From positions 3,444,711-3,508,710 of the forward strand of contig SCFE01000007.1 in NCBI GenBank assembly GCA_004352715.1: a stretch of DNA of 64,000 bases. The letters are read 5' to 3'. Position numbers and translations under genes: made by a program. Origin of the DNA: Hofstenia miamia. Its lineage: Eukaryota; Xenacoelomorpha; Acoela. The stretch's first letter is position 1. Each line of letters starts with the position of its first letter. This document shows positions 34,653-47,336 of the stretch, piece by piece. The notes under the pieces were generated by a model that saw nothing but the letters and a program-made list of their open reading frames with translations, searched no databases and was not told the origin of the DNA.

Positions 34653-34839
34653 TCGGACAAATCCTTTAATGTTACTTTACAACAGCTATAGTGCATATAT
34701 ATTTGTCTTTGCCATGTGACAAAAACTAACTTTAAATAAAATTATGATTATGTTACGCATTTGTTCTGTACATTGCTTCCAAATTACATTTTAGATCTTT
34801 GCGACTTCTTAAAATTTCGTAAATTTGTATTTTATGACT

Positions 34840-35165
34840 ATTTGAATTTCTTGGACATTTCCTGCCAAATTTCAAGTTTACTCAACGAAAAATTTATGAA
34901 ACTTCCAAGAACATTTGAGGATTTTCTATACTTCTTAGAATTTCTTGGAAATTTCTTTCAAGATTCTTAGAAAATCTTAAAAATTTCTTGCCAAGTTCTT
35001 GCAAGTTTTTTCCACGAATATCTAAGAAGCTTCCAAGAACTTATCAAGATTTTTCCTGATACTTGGATTTCTTGATAATTTTTTTCAAGATTCTTGGAAT
35101 TTCTTGAAAATTTCTTGCCAACTTCTTGAAAGTTTTTTCAAAAAAAAATCTAAGAAATTTCAAAC
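34840..35165. repeat. Minisatellite, period about 126 bp, TTTCTTG-rich
   Basis: The block ATTTCTTGCCAA recurs near 34855, 34981 and 35108. Each unit carries CTTCCAAGAAC and TTTCAAG-type inverted words. Its vocabulary is shared with the 58-bp array at 33.0 kb. Confidence 0.75.
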
Positions 35166-35490
35166 ACTTTTGATTAACTTATGTTGCCCTTTGCTCTGAA
35201 TTAAACAAGGTTTTTACAATGAATGTTGAGTTTCATTCAGGGTGAGTCCAAATATATTTAAAAATTATTGAGAGTATTTTTATAAAATCCTTGCAACCAT
35301 GTTTGAACAAAAAAAGAAGACTATATTTATAAATTAAACTTGCAACTTTTTAAAATTTAAAAAATTATAATTATAACTGTAAAATCTAGTAAATTTAGAG
35401 GGAATAATTTGTAAAACTGACGATGACTTTGTAAGTCGAAATATATCTGCATGTTCTTATTAAGGGTAATTAAGCTCCTAATTAAGAATC

Positions 35491-35764
35491 TAGTAAATAC
35501 CTGTCTCTCGTTGCTTACATTTTCCTCGTCTGCTAATTATTCCACGTCACTATTCTGCACTATAAATTAGCTAACGCGATCTTGTCTATAATCACTCTTT
35601 GGCAAAATGACTTGTCGATTCGCGGTTTGTCGTAAGTGCCTTAAAATTGATTTTACAATTAATCAAAAAGGGATAATTGGTTAATTTACAAAAAGAAGGA
35701 ATCAATAAATAAATCAGTTTGTTATTGTTCTTTGTTTCATCTTTTTGTTACTGATTATGCCACA
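35491..35764 (+). repeat. Dispersed repeat R2, CpG-containing copy
   Basis: This segment runs from TAGTAAATACCTGTCT to GATTATGCCACA. It matches the reverse complement of 50410-50664 over its whole length, including AAAAGGGATAATTGGTTAATT. TGT...ACA ends are compatible with a small LTR, but no target duplication is seen. Confidence 0.75.
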
Positions 35765-38700
35765 GTACTGAACAATTAATTCATCCAATACAACCTATAT
35801 GACAAAGCGACTTTGTTTAGATTTTCAAATAGATTTCGATTAGCTATAGAAAAATCAAAGGAATTTGCAATCTATTTACTTGGGTTTCAATGTATGCTGC
35901 ATTAAAATGATTATAAATTCAAGTTCTCAAAGAATGTGACAAATGCATTTTTGAGTAGATGGAATTTAAAAGGGATGGGTGTGTGCTAAGTTAAGTAGGA
36001 GCTTCTGAAGCATTTCCCACTGAGCTAAGGGTCGTTATTCAAAATATTCAACAGCACCTAACAGTAATTCAGTAAGGTCTTCAACCTTTAATGCCAGGGA
36101 GCAGAAATATCGCTTATTCGAAACTTAATTTCCTTGATTCGATAATAAAATGCTTAAATTTATTAATATTGCGGTACACTGAAATTCGTTAGCAATCACC
36201 AGTTCTAAGTAAGACAAGTAGGAAGTTGGATTTATTCAAAAATCGTACGTTGGAGGAATTCACAATTCAAGATGGTACAAAAATGGTGCAAAATCTGCCC
36301 AATAAAACACATATATGGTATGCGAATGCATTGTGCAAAAATTATGAAAATTGTTTATGAAATTTCGAAAAACTGGAGAAAATATCAGAAGATTTCTCAA
36401 TGAGAAAAAACGCTTCTTGTTATTGCAGATAGATTAGACATTTTCCTAATAATCAATTTTTCAAAAACCTTGTTTACAATTTAGCTGAGAGATAACTTTC
36501 ATTGGAATTCAACATAGAGCGGGACGCCCTTTGTAAATGGATTTTTTCAGTTGCTATGGTAATTACCAAGTACAATATTCATTAATTGGGCAAAAAGGAC
36601 TCATGTTGTGAACAAATTCTGTTGTACAAAGCTGTTAATGACTCTGCTGCTTTTGATCTAAGACTTGAAGATTATCATTCTGTGTTTGAAGATCTAATAC
36701 ATAATAATATATGTCCGGTTTCTATTCAGTTAATAAATAATCACATCATTAATGAAGTGGATTATAGTTACCTTCGTTGTTGTTGATTTGATGTTTGAAA
36801 CTAGACAGGCAAGTGATGAAATCATGATTCAATTTTTCCGCAAAGCTTACATCTTGTTAGAACTTTGGTCATCAATGTAACTAATTTTGACAGAGAAAAA
36901 CCTTGACATTCAAAAGATATGAGATTCAAAATAAATTAACCTTTAATGTCAAATCAAATTAGATTCACTAGAAATTTACAAAATATATCCTTCTTAAGCT
37001 ATTCTATAAACTATCAAACTTTCTTGTGAATTAGACCTTGTAAAGTATTAAACATATATTTTATTAACTACTCCTTGTAAAGTATTAAACATATATTTTA
37101 TTAACTACTTCATTTACAAGTTTTATCACAAATTTGTCAGCTAGAAGCAACCACAGAACAAAATAATTTATAAAAACTTAATTAAATAACTAAACCAATA
37201 AAAAGCTAAAGCAAACCCCAGGCAGTTGATACCACATTATTTTATTAGAACCTATGAGATTTTTTTTTCTAATTTCAAATCACCACAGCCCTCATGCCTA
37301 CCAGTTGTGAGAAGCAATGGTTAAGCACAATATATTTTAATGATTTCAATATTTATCAAATTAATTTTATCAATAAAACAAAAATGAGCGTTTATCTTTA
37401 AAATTTATTTCCTAGTGAATAGAAGGACTTTCAGATCAATAGTAAGTATATTTAGAAGAATTTGAACTTCTCTTCAAATACATTTTGGAAACTTTGTAAT
37501 AATATTGTAAAGCAATCTCTTATTACTTCAAACAAATTTTCAATTATTTGGATGTTCCTTTTTAAATTAATCATAAATAATATTATAGAATTTGGAGGAA
37601 TTATAGTTTATTCCTATATGCTGGGTTGGAAAATATATATTTTTGTAAAAAATAAAAGATCAAGTTTTGGGAATGAAGATGAGCCGATTTAATTTATAAA
37701 TAAGGAATATCAAACATCTTTCAAGCCAATTTCATATTCTTTCATTATTAATAATAATATAATGAATTAAGGTATCTAAATAACCTAGATATCCCTCAAT
37801 TCATATCACATACTATTATTTCTTGAAAGATTCTTATATTTTTTCAAAAATTCTATTATTTAGGACCAGAATATTAAACCATATATTATATATTATAGAG
37901 TGTTTATTCAATAGAAGTACTGATTAGCCTTATGAAATGTCTTGTTTCTCAAATATTGTCTTTACTACATAATTTACTTATTCCTATATTGAAACAAATA
38001 TTGAATGGAGACCATTCGTAATGTAATAAACTATGACTTTTGCCAACCTGTGCTTTCACTGTTTATTAATTTCTAGCTCAATAATTGTAGAATAGATTTT
38101 CCTACCTCACATTTAACAATATAATATAATAATAATACTTTTTCAAAGGTAAATACAATATTGCTGAGGAGCTTAAAACTCTTGCAAATTATCATATATA
38201 TGAGGGATGAAGGGAAAAGTCATTGTCTTTTCTGCCCAACTGTTAATGTACCAATGCTAATTTGAATTTGTCTAAAGATTGGTTTTGAATAAAAGTTTGT
38301 GACATCTTACCAGTCACTCCCCACATGCACCCTATTAAATGCATAGAAAGAAAAAAATGTATAAGGTATTTATAATTGGAAATAAAATATATCACTCATG
38401 AATAATGTGAAATTCAAAGTAATTCAAACTACAAGTAAAAGGCCTGTCATACTTTCATCACTTCACAAATTTTTTTTGACTCAGCATATCTGAACTAATC
38501 AAATTTCATACACTAAAAAACATTTTGCATATCCCTTTTGAACCCCTAAAAACTATCTTAAGTCATTTTGTGCTGCTCTGTCACTCCCCAGGCAGTTGTA
38601 AGTAATTCAGAAAGAGTTTTCATTGATGTCAATCCTAAAATATCAGAAAATAATTGTAATGTAAAATTCGTTTGAATTTTGTTTTCATTTTGAATAGATA

Positions 38701-38940
38701 AGTAATCTGCAGAAATTCAAAATCACTATATGCATATATAAATAGTGAAATAAGATCAAAATTGGTGAATAAACAGAAAATTTGTTTTAACATGAACATT
38801 TTCTAATGCATGCAATTTTAATTAATTTTAAGTGTAGTTAATTATAATTAATTTTCCTTCCAAATTTGTTCTGAAAAAGATTTTGAATCGAAACGAGTCG
38901 CATCTATGAAGTTCAGTAATCTAATACTTATATATATATA
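35765..38940. other. Unassigned AT-rich DNA
   Basis: It contains a 37-bp tandem duplication at about 37036-37109 (CTTGTAAAGTATTAAACATA and following) and short chance ORFs. No gene recognised. A possible old coding relic near 36470-36785 could not be assigned. Confidence 0.4.
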
Positions 38941-39025
38941 NNNNNNNNNNNNNNNNNNNNNNNNNNNNNNNNNNNNNNNNNNNNNNNNNNNNNNNNNNNN
39001 NNNNNNNNNNNNNATATATATATAT
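38930..39025. repeat. (TA)n microsatellite with a 73-N gap
   Basis: N block 38941-39013 is flanked by TA runs on both sides. Confidence 0.95.
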
Positions 39026-39656
39026 GCTGGAAAGCTACCCTTAAGCTAATCATCTGTTTTAGATCCAAATTCTTACAGTATTATAATAAACCTTATTATA
39101 TATATGAGGTGCCTATGGGCCCCAGCAATTATTACATGTGTAAAGTGATTACCAGCAAAACAAACCTCCATACCAACTTATCCATTGGACTTGAAACCAT
39201 TCTGTTTCTGCCGCCAGCTCTGATTGTTCACATGTACTCAGTAGGATTGTTATGCATTTATTTAAATGTAAGGTTAATTATATGTAGGGATTTTATCAAG
39301 CTAAAGCAGTCAGGTTGCACACTTCTCTTATGTATTCCTATAACAATTGATAGCAAGAGTAATTAATTCACTAAGCAAATTAAGAACGTCACACCACACC
39401 AGGGGTTGGTAAGTTGTGATTTAATCTCCGTCATGTGGAAGCTATCACAGACTAGCCCTTCTCATCTCTTGCTGCATAAAATCACTTCAGGCTTCAGCCC
39501 AGCTAACATCTTAATTTCTAAAGTAGAATTAATTAGTTCAAGCTAATGACAGTTACCAAATATAATTAATTAAATATGATCATGTTAAAATGGAATTGTG
39601 CCACCAATCCTGAGAATATGCACTGATCAATGGTATTGCCTTGCTTCACTTAATGT
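39026..39656 (+). repeat. Dispersed repeat R1, uninterrupted copy
   Basis: Homologous to 50998-52856 from GCTGGAAAGC to TTGCCTTG and the following TTAATGT. The second copy is split by a 1.2 kb LTR insertion. Blocks such as CAGTCAGGTTGCACACTTCT and GGCTTCAGCCCAGCTAACAT are nearly identical between copies. It is perhaps an LTR or MITE of another family. No coding capacity. Confidence 0.8.
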
Positions 39657-39978
39657 CAGGAGCCTGGTGCAGATTCTACAGGGTGACCATGAAAATTTAC
39701 ATAAACAAGCAAGAATTCGGAAAATTCTTATTACCCTCTGATTCAAGATAAATGTTTCTTCTCAGTATAAAGAAAATTTTTTTCCCACAGGCGCCTTATG
39801 CATGCAAGCAAGAAACCATTCCTGAGTTAAGATAGATTTTTTAACAAGAGAAGAAGATAAACCAGAAACTAATTGATTTAGGAAGATGTACTTCTTATCA
39901 ATTTAACACAAACAAAGACAAATTCGTCGGACTCAAATGAAATGCACAACCATGAAAAATAAGGGAAAAGAAATCAAA

Positions 39979-40014
39979 TGCCACAACTGTGGTAACAAAG
40001 GCCACACAAACTGC
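39979..40014 (+). pseudogene. Gag nucleocapsid zinc knuckle remnant
   Basis: The peptide CHNCGNKGHTNC is a CCHC knuckle (C-x2-C-x4-H) in which the last spacing is two residues instead of four, followed by a stop. It would bind retrotransposon RNA in a functional Gag. Confidence 0.75.
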
Positions 40015-40849
40015 AAATAGCAAATCAAAATAAAAGAAGAAGGATAATCTTACTACAAAGAAGGAAGATGAAGAAATAACTGAAGATTTAAACTAGCAAG
40101 AATGCACCCTTGAGAAAAATGTGCACACAGTCTAATCACGGCTCTGATAAAATTGAATACAATAACAGTTGTAGTGAATGTAATCATGATAAAGGCAACT
40201 ATAGAGACAGATATGGTAATCTCTATATTAACTGATGAATGTGCCATGAAACTCAGATTCACAAGGAATGAACTATATGATATAAACAACAGATTAATAA
40301 ATGCCTCTCAGGGGACTACATAGATACAAAAGGCAAATTGAACAACATAAAAATCAGGATAGCCAACACTACATTCAAACAATAATTCACAGTGATAGAC
40401 ACAGAATGAAACCTGCACCATTAGAAATGATATTAGGCAATGACTTTTTAACAGAAAATTGATGCATCATAAATTACACAAACAAAGCAATAAAAGTCCA
40501 AGAGGAGGCAATAATAACTGGAAAAAAACAAAGAACAGCACACCAATACACTGACTTCTGGACTGACCTACCAGAACAACAGTTCAACATAGAGAAAACT
40601 GAAGGTGAGAAGAAACAATTCCAGTTTTTACTGCAAAATGAATACACAAACAGCTACCTCAAATTAACACAGATAAAAAAGGCAAGGCAATACTACCAAT
40701 ACTGCTAAAGGAAGACATAACAGAGAATGAGCTCATTGAAAAAAAGATAACTTGAAAAAACAGCAAATAGTTACTTCCAGTGATACAAATGGAAAACAAA
40801 TAAGAATGGTCTACTTTACATAGAATCCCAATACTGGAATAATTTAGAA

Positions 40850-41860
40850 GAGACATAGTAAGGAAGATACATGAGAAAGAGCACACAGGAATAGTGCAAA
40901 TGGAAATGACATTTAAGACAAAATTCATCACAATATCAATTAGAATGACAGTAGAGGACGTCATTAATAAATGCACCACATGCTTGGTCAACAACAAGTC
41001 ACTTCCCCAGACAAACAGCAGAGCTGGAAAAAATTATCACCACAAAGCCAAACCAAATAGTCCACATCAACTTAGAAAAAACTATCACAGGATGGTTGGG
41101 GGTACCAATACACACTAGTAATGGTAAACAATTTCACCAAGTATGCCAAAATGATCTCCATGAACACTACCACAGCAAAAGCAGTAGCAGACAAGATTAT
41201 GAAGAAGTGGATATTAAAATTTGCCCTGATGGAGATAATAGTAACCAATTGCAGTGTACAATTTGAAAGCAAACTGTTTCAAGAAATGATGAAATTACTC
41301 AAAGCAATTATTGAGAGAACAACAGCATACCATCCACAAGTGAATGGAGCAGCTGAACAACTAAATATAACAATGATAAAATTAATAAGGAACAGACTGG
41401 GAAGAAGTAATAGAAATAGTTGAATATTTCTACAACACCTCTGTACATTCAACCACAGGAACAACACCTTACAAAGCCATGTACAGAAGAGAAGCCACCA
41501 CACCAGTCTTGATGTAATACCACACATAAATAAACTAAAAGATCAAATGACAAGCATTCATGAAGCCATGTGAAACAACACAAAGCAATCCACAATAAGA
41601 CAGGAAAGAAACTTTAACAAGAAAATCTATGGCAAACCACACAAAAAGGAGATCAAGTCTTTGCATACACCTTAATGAGAACACAAGACATAAACCAGGT
41701 ATGAAAAATAAAATCACAAGTTCATTGCCATACACAATTTCACAAGTACTACCAAACAACAATTATAAATTAAATGACAAAAGAACTCTATACTTCCAAA
41801 ACCTAAAAAGGGCAACAACAGACATTGAACACATTTCATCAAAACAAACCACTGAATTTC
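40850..41860 (+). pseudogene. Gypsy-type integrase with degraded catalytic triad
   Basis: The HHCC zinc-binding domain is readable in one frame: RKIHEKEHTG at 40861-40890, then CTTC at 40972-40983. The core follows in another frame: VNNFTKYAKMI, TAKAVADKIMKKWILKFAL, TNCSVQFESKLFQEM and TTAYHPQVNGAAEQ. The usual SDxGxxF Asp reads Asn, and the first Asp of the HxDL block reads Asn. The Glu in NGxxEQ is present. Downstream blocks EYFYNTSVHSTTGTTPYKA and IYGKPHKKGDQVFAY match the GPY/F-type C-terminal part. Integrase joins retrotransposon cDNA to chromosomal DNA; this copy cannot. Confidence 0.85.
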
Positions 41861-44179
41861 AAATCATAAAAAATAATTAGGAGGTACTAACAATATCTGT
41901 GGTCAACTAAAGAACCCTGATATTGAGGAAATAAGCAATTAATCAGCAATGAACAACCTTTGATTAGCTCACTCCCTACCATGATTCCCTTCTCACATCA
42001 AGATCCAAAGACTGAGAGAGCAGGATGACAAAAGTGGGAAATGAAAAAATACACTCATACTTCATGGCAAACAGGAGCATAAGATACAGCTCATATGACA
42101 ATCTATCACCAGAAACAAAAGGTTTATCAACAAACACTTGTTAGCCAAAGAAAACAAAAATGGCAGTACAGCAATACCCAAAATGATAGACAAAACAAGC
42201 AGACCAATGTGCAACATGATCATCTCATACCAAAACAGAATGAACAAGAAACTAAACTGATCATACTTCCACAGTACAGTGCACATAACCTTTGATGACC
42301 AATTCACAATAATGGAGGCCCTGAAAATTAATAGAGGTATGCAAACAAGTCAACCTTTACAGAGGCAACCTCCTAATAAAAAATAAAATGAACTCAATTA
42401 CTGAAATCTACAGAAAACAGTAGAGGATATGCTAAAAATGGTGAAAATAAAGAGGATAAAACTGCTGATTATAGCAAGAGACAATGCCTTTGAGAAGATT
42501 CCTGAATTCCTATACAACCTAGAAGACACACTTTAAAATGTATTTGTAATAATGAATGCTGATAATAAAGATCTGTCAGAGATGATAAAGACAGACCTAC
42601 AACTTAACTGGACGGCACTAGCAAAACACATAATGGTAGAGCCAAAAATAGCAATCAACATATTGTATGAATTAAATGCCAGAACACCTCAAACAGATTG
42701 CTAACACATGGAATAACATAAAGGGTGACAAACTGATAGAAGATAAGTGGCCAATAATAGACATAAAATCAACTATAAAGACATACCACAAATCAGTAGA
42801 AATGTTATTCCAAGAAACCAGAAGAGCACATGAAATGAATTCAAAAAAGGATTTCCAGAACATGGTCTTCAAAGAAAAGAATACACCAGAAATCAGAGCA
42901 CACACAACAGCATGGATATTAACAATAACTCTAATGCAAAATCAAAGAGCTGTACTACCTCTAATGAAGAAATATGAAATCACAATTGAACTGATAACAG
43001 CAAATTTAAAAACTGGCTACTACAAATGGTAAACATCCCAATGATGTCACCAACCAAAAAAGCATTTCAGACATTCTAAAAAAACTTCACCTACCTGATG
43101 AAAAGGGAACAGCCAATGGGGAGACCAAGTATAATATTTCTCTCAAACCACAGAGGAATCTGTCACAGTGAAACAGACATTCTAACAACACAACCAAGAA
43201 ATACATTTGGGAGCAACCTCTAACAGTAAGTTCAAAGCAACCAAACAGAAACTCTGGATGACAATATGAAACCTGATAAGAAGGGAGGAAACCAAAACTA
43301 AAGATCAAGAAAACCAAAGCAAATGAAACCATTAAATAGGAAACACAGAAATACATGGCTGATTACCCAAAGTGTGCTTTACAAACAAAAATGATGAAAA
43401 CATTGTTTTGACAATCAGAGAGGGGAAAAGATGCCCCATAGAAGTAATCAAGATAATCAGCAAGTCACAAGAAGAGATGCTCAGAGAAAGTGAGCTGCTA
43501 CAATTAAACCAACATCACCCTAACACCCAACCAGAAATAGACAATATCAACTTGGAGAAATGGGGGAGCTGAAGCACCAGTGAAGTGTCATGGATAGATA
43601 CTAACAATGAGCACTTACTGATAGAAATAATGATAAAGCAAGAACACAAAGACAACATAGTAAAGAGAATCTATGGAGAAGTCTAAGAGAAGGAAACTAA
43701 AATTATGATAAAATTACTATGTGCAGCAGCATTCACTAGAATGGAAAAAAGACAAATGTTACAACCAAGCAACCAGATACCAGTTGACATAGAGTGCATA
43801 ACATCCAAAATAAAAATCCCACCAGAAGCAACACAAAAACTTATGAAACACAGTCTCACTACAGTCTTTCTGGGAAAGCATAAAGAAAACAAAAAAATTA
43901 CTCAGAAACATTCAGACTGGCAATGACAGCTGACAAGGAGGGAATATATGCAAATATAGAGAAATAAACACTCACAACAATGCTACAGTGCACTCCAACT
44001 CAAACAATATTCATACCAATGCTACTGCCAATTTGGAGATTCAAAGACAAAAAAGTAGTCAAAGCACCTTGGTGAAGGAAAAATGTATGTTAACAAGAAG
44101 GAAAAAGCTCTTGAAAAATTAAACAATGAAAGATACAAGAAATCTAAAGAAATACTTATAAAAAAGAATAAAAAAATAG

Positions 44180-45342
44180 TGTAACATCCTCTACCAGGCA
44201 TTATTACTGTTTATCTCTTGCTACTGCATAATACTAGTTGTATTTCTGCAGGTAGGGATTTACCTATTGCATACTGCTTGGCTGTTATTTCTGTTAATGT
44301 ATTGTAAACTAGGTTTAGCCATTCACTATTTAGGTGATGAAGCCATGCAGTAATTTATCCAATGATTGACAATGGGCATCTCCTAGTGGGCATCTGCCTG
44401 AGGCTGATCTCCACATCCAGTTTCACCACTTCCTTGATGATCCATTTCATTGAGTGCCACACCTCAGCTCATTGATACAGTTTATGTGTACCTTATCCTA
44501 GCTCAGTGTATACTCAAGACATGACACAATTTGACTTAAACTCTATTTTTTAAAAGTGTTCTATCTCTTCACAACCTGACTTGTCACTAGCTGCTCATTT
44601 GATACTACATGTAGCCATTACTGAAATATACTGGCATTTCTAAATATATTAGTTTTGAGCAGCTTCCTAACATCCATTTATAATTTAATACATGTACAGA
44701 CACTTTATCAGTCATTTGTTGGTCATTAATTTGGATCTAATATAATATTAATATATTCCCTAGGTTTAGGTCATCCAACCATTTGTTCACATTTAATTAT
44801 TTTAGTACATGTAGTAAGTGATCACTAGTTGACTAATTGAGAGAAAAACCCCTATACCTAACCTATGTGCACTTTCATAGTCTGGCACAGGGACCTTTGA
44901 ATCATTCTCTGTGATGGATCCAGACCACTACTAAACACCACTCATTTAGCTCAACATCATATTAAATATTCAAACCGTTATAGTAGAACAAAATAAGAAT
45001 TCCAAATAAAATTCTTTATCAATTGCTTACAATGTTTAGTTCCTATTTATAGTAAATCTAGAAAAGTACCTGTTGATTCAAATTTAAACTTTTCATCTGC
45101 CAAGATGGCGGCTAAAAATAATGGAAGCAATTTCACCCCCTCGTTTTGCCAAAAGTATTTTTATTGACTGATACTAATCTCTCTTTTTTGACACATGTTA
45201 TTTCTTGGTTGCATAATACAAATAAATCTAAATTAATCTAATTGATCTAAATACAATATTTCTAATCATTGTTTCTTTGATCTTATTCTCACTCTGCTCA
45301 ACATTTGCAGCTTATTTTTGAATTGTTTTAGATGATGCTACA
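44180..45342 (+). repeat. Gypsy LTR L1 (TGTAACATCC...GATGCTACA)
   Basis: This 1163-bp LTR has TG...CA ends and is preceded by an A-rich purine tract. It looks like the 3' LTR of the internal region to its left. The sequence after it (CCATAG, then AGTTGAATATGAAAAGTCAA) also follows the LTR at 49736, so it may double as the 5' LTR of a next element. ATAG occurs on both sides, leaving a solo-LTR reading possible. CpG sites present in the copy at 59869-61018 are mostly TG or CA here. Confidence 0.82.
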
Positions 45343-45432
45343 ATAGGGTATCCATAGAGGGAGCAGTCACAGCATTCAGTCTATACATGAAGGAGATCCT
45401 ATTGATAGTTGAATATGAAAAGTCAAAGACAA
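45343..45432 (+). mobile_element. Start of a second gypsy internal region, cut by gap
   Basis: 90 bp homologous to 49737-49825 run straight into the 1000-N gap. Confidence 0.7.
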
Positions 45433-46432
45433 NNNNNNNNNNNNNNNNNNNNNNNNNNNNNNNNNNNNNNNNNNNNNNNNNNNNNNNNNNNNNNNNNNNN
45501 NNNNNNNNNNNNNNNNNNNNNNNNNNNNNNNNNNNNNNNNNNNNNNNNNNNNNNNNNNNNNNNNNNNNNNNNNNNNNNNNNNNNNNNNNNNNNNNNNNNN
45601 NNNNNNNNNNNNNNNNNNNNNNNNNNNNNNNNNNNNNNNNNNNNNNNNNNNNNNNNNNNNNNNNNNNNNNNNNNNNNNNNNNNNNNNNNNNNNNNNNNNN
45701 NNNNNNNNNNNNNNNNNNNNNNNNNNNNNNNNNNNNNNNNNNNNNNNNNNNNNNNNNNNNNNNNNNNNNNNNNNNNNNNNNNNNNNNNNNNNNNNNNNNN
45801 NNNNNNNNNNNNNNNNNNNNNNNNNNNNNNNNNNNNNNNNNNNNNNNNNNNNNNNNNNNNNNNNNNNNNNNNNNNNNNNNNNNNNNNNNNNNNNNNNNNN
45901 NNNNNNNNNNNNNNNNNNNNNNNNNNNNNNNNNNNNNNNNNNNNNNNNNNNNNNNNNNNNNNNNNNNNNNNNNNNNNNNNNNNNNNNNNNNNNNNNNNNN
46001 NNNNNNNNNNNNNNNNNNNNNNNNNNNNNNNNNNNNNNNNNNNNNNNNNNNNNNNNNNNNNNNNNNNNNNNNNNNNNNNNNNNNNNNNNNNNNNNNNNNN
46101 NNNNNNNNNNNNNNNNNNNNNNNNNNNNNNNNNNNNNNNNNNNNNNNNNNNNNNNNNNNNNNNNNNNNNNNNNNNNNNNNNNNNNNNNNNNNNNNNNNNN
46201 NNNNNNNNNNNNNNNNNNNNNNNNNNNNNNNNNNNNNNNNNNNNNNNNNNNNNNNNNNNNNNNNNNNNNNNNNNNNNNNNNNNNNNNNNNNNNNNNNNNN
46301 NNNNNNNNNNNNNNNNNNNNNNNNNNNNNNNNNNNNNNNNNNNNNNNNNNNNNNNNNNNNNNNNNNNNNNNNNNNNNNNNNNNNNNNNNNNNNNNNNNNN
46401 NNNNNNNNNNNNNNNNNNNNNNNNNNNNNNNN
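45433..46432. other. Assembly gap, exactly 1000 N
   Basis: A fixed-size scaffold gap of unknown real length. Long ORFs reported through it are meaningless. Confidence 0.99.
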
Positions 46433-47336
46433 TATCTGTTCTATGGCATTTATCTTTCATGATATTGCAAATATTCTTTACTGTAATACAATGTTCAACT
46501 GTAATTTGGAAGGTATTCTCAACTTAATTCCTTCCCCATCCATTCTTAGTAGATTATTAGGCAACTGATTTTTTGAAGTTTTGCAAAAATGTCCCAAACT
46601 CAATTGAGAAAAAATTTTTTGAATTAATTTGCTAAGTAATATAAATGACAATAGTGTTGTTGAATTTATAAATATTTTAAAATTGGGTTCACTTATTAAG
46701 AATTGAAAAAAAGTTTTTTATGATTCAACTAGAACAGCATTTTTAGCTTTGTTAAGCTGTAATATTCTTATCTAACTTATAATTTACATGAGAATAGTGT
46801 ATGGGCTTTTCTTCTCTATATTTTACTTAGCTTAGTGTTGCCTAAATTGCTACAAAGCTGGAATCTAAGCTAGTTTATCAGTTGCCATAGAAGCATTCAG
46901 CAATTTTGTTGTTTTTATGTCCTTTTATTTTGTCAAGTGTAACATCCTCTACCAGGCATTATCACTGTCTATCTACTTTTACTGTATAACATTAGTCGTG
47001 TTATTTCGGGTAAGGATTTACTTGTTGCATACTGCTTGGATTGTTGCTTCTGTTAGCTTATGTAACCTAGAATTATCCATTTACTATTTAGGTGATGAAG
47101 CCATGCAGGAAGTACAATGATCTCCTAATGGGCATCTGCCCGAAGTGAATCTCCACATCCAGCTCCACTATTCCATCCGATGGTTGAGTGCCACTTCTTA
47201 GCTCAATCAATACAATTTATGTGTACCCTACTTTAGCACAGTGCATACTCAAGGCACGGCACAACTCGACTTAAACTCTATTTTGTGAAAGTGTAATATC
47301 TATTTGCAACCTGACTTGTTACTAGTTGTTCGTTAA
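46433..47336 (+). repeat. Inverted near-identical segment, left arm
   Basis: It is the reverse complement of 58333-59234 with only a handful of differences, most in the last 250 bp. It includes 505 bp of flank and the first 400 bp of LTR L2. The left arm starts exactly at the gap edge. Confidence 0.9.

Larger units (their letters stand above)
39700..44179 (+). mobile_element. Internal region of a decayed Ty3/gypsy LTR retrotransposon
   Basis: An A-rich, almost CpG-free segment ends in a purine-rich tract directly before the LTR at 44180. It holds a nucleocapsid CCHC knuckle (39979-40014), an integrase (40850-41860) and about 2.3 kb of further decayed sequence with short frames. I found no reverse transcriptase or RNase H between the knuckle and the integrase, where only about 0.85 kb is left, so an internal deletion is likely. 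Many stops and frame changes make it non-functional. Confidence 0.75.

Noticed and set aside
34840-35165. Functional heat-shock-element array
   Set aside because: TTCTTGAA words fit the pentamer pattern, but they are a by-product of a T/A-rich minisatellite and no gene start lies next to them.
36586-36786. 66-aa ORF with a varied, protein-like composition
   Set aside because: No domain recognised, no splice context that I can defend, and neighbouring frames are full of stops. It is perhaps an old transposon scrap.
41072-42905. Minus-strand ORFs rich in Leu/Phe/Ile across the gypsy region
   Set aside because: Shadows of the A-rich plus-strand retrotransposon sequence, in which Lys/Asn/Thr codons read as hydrophobic residues on the other strand.
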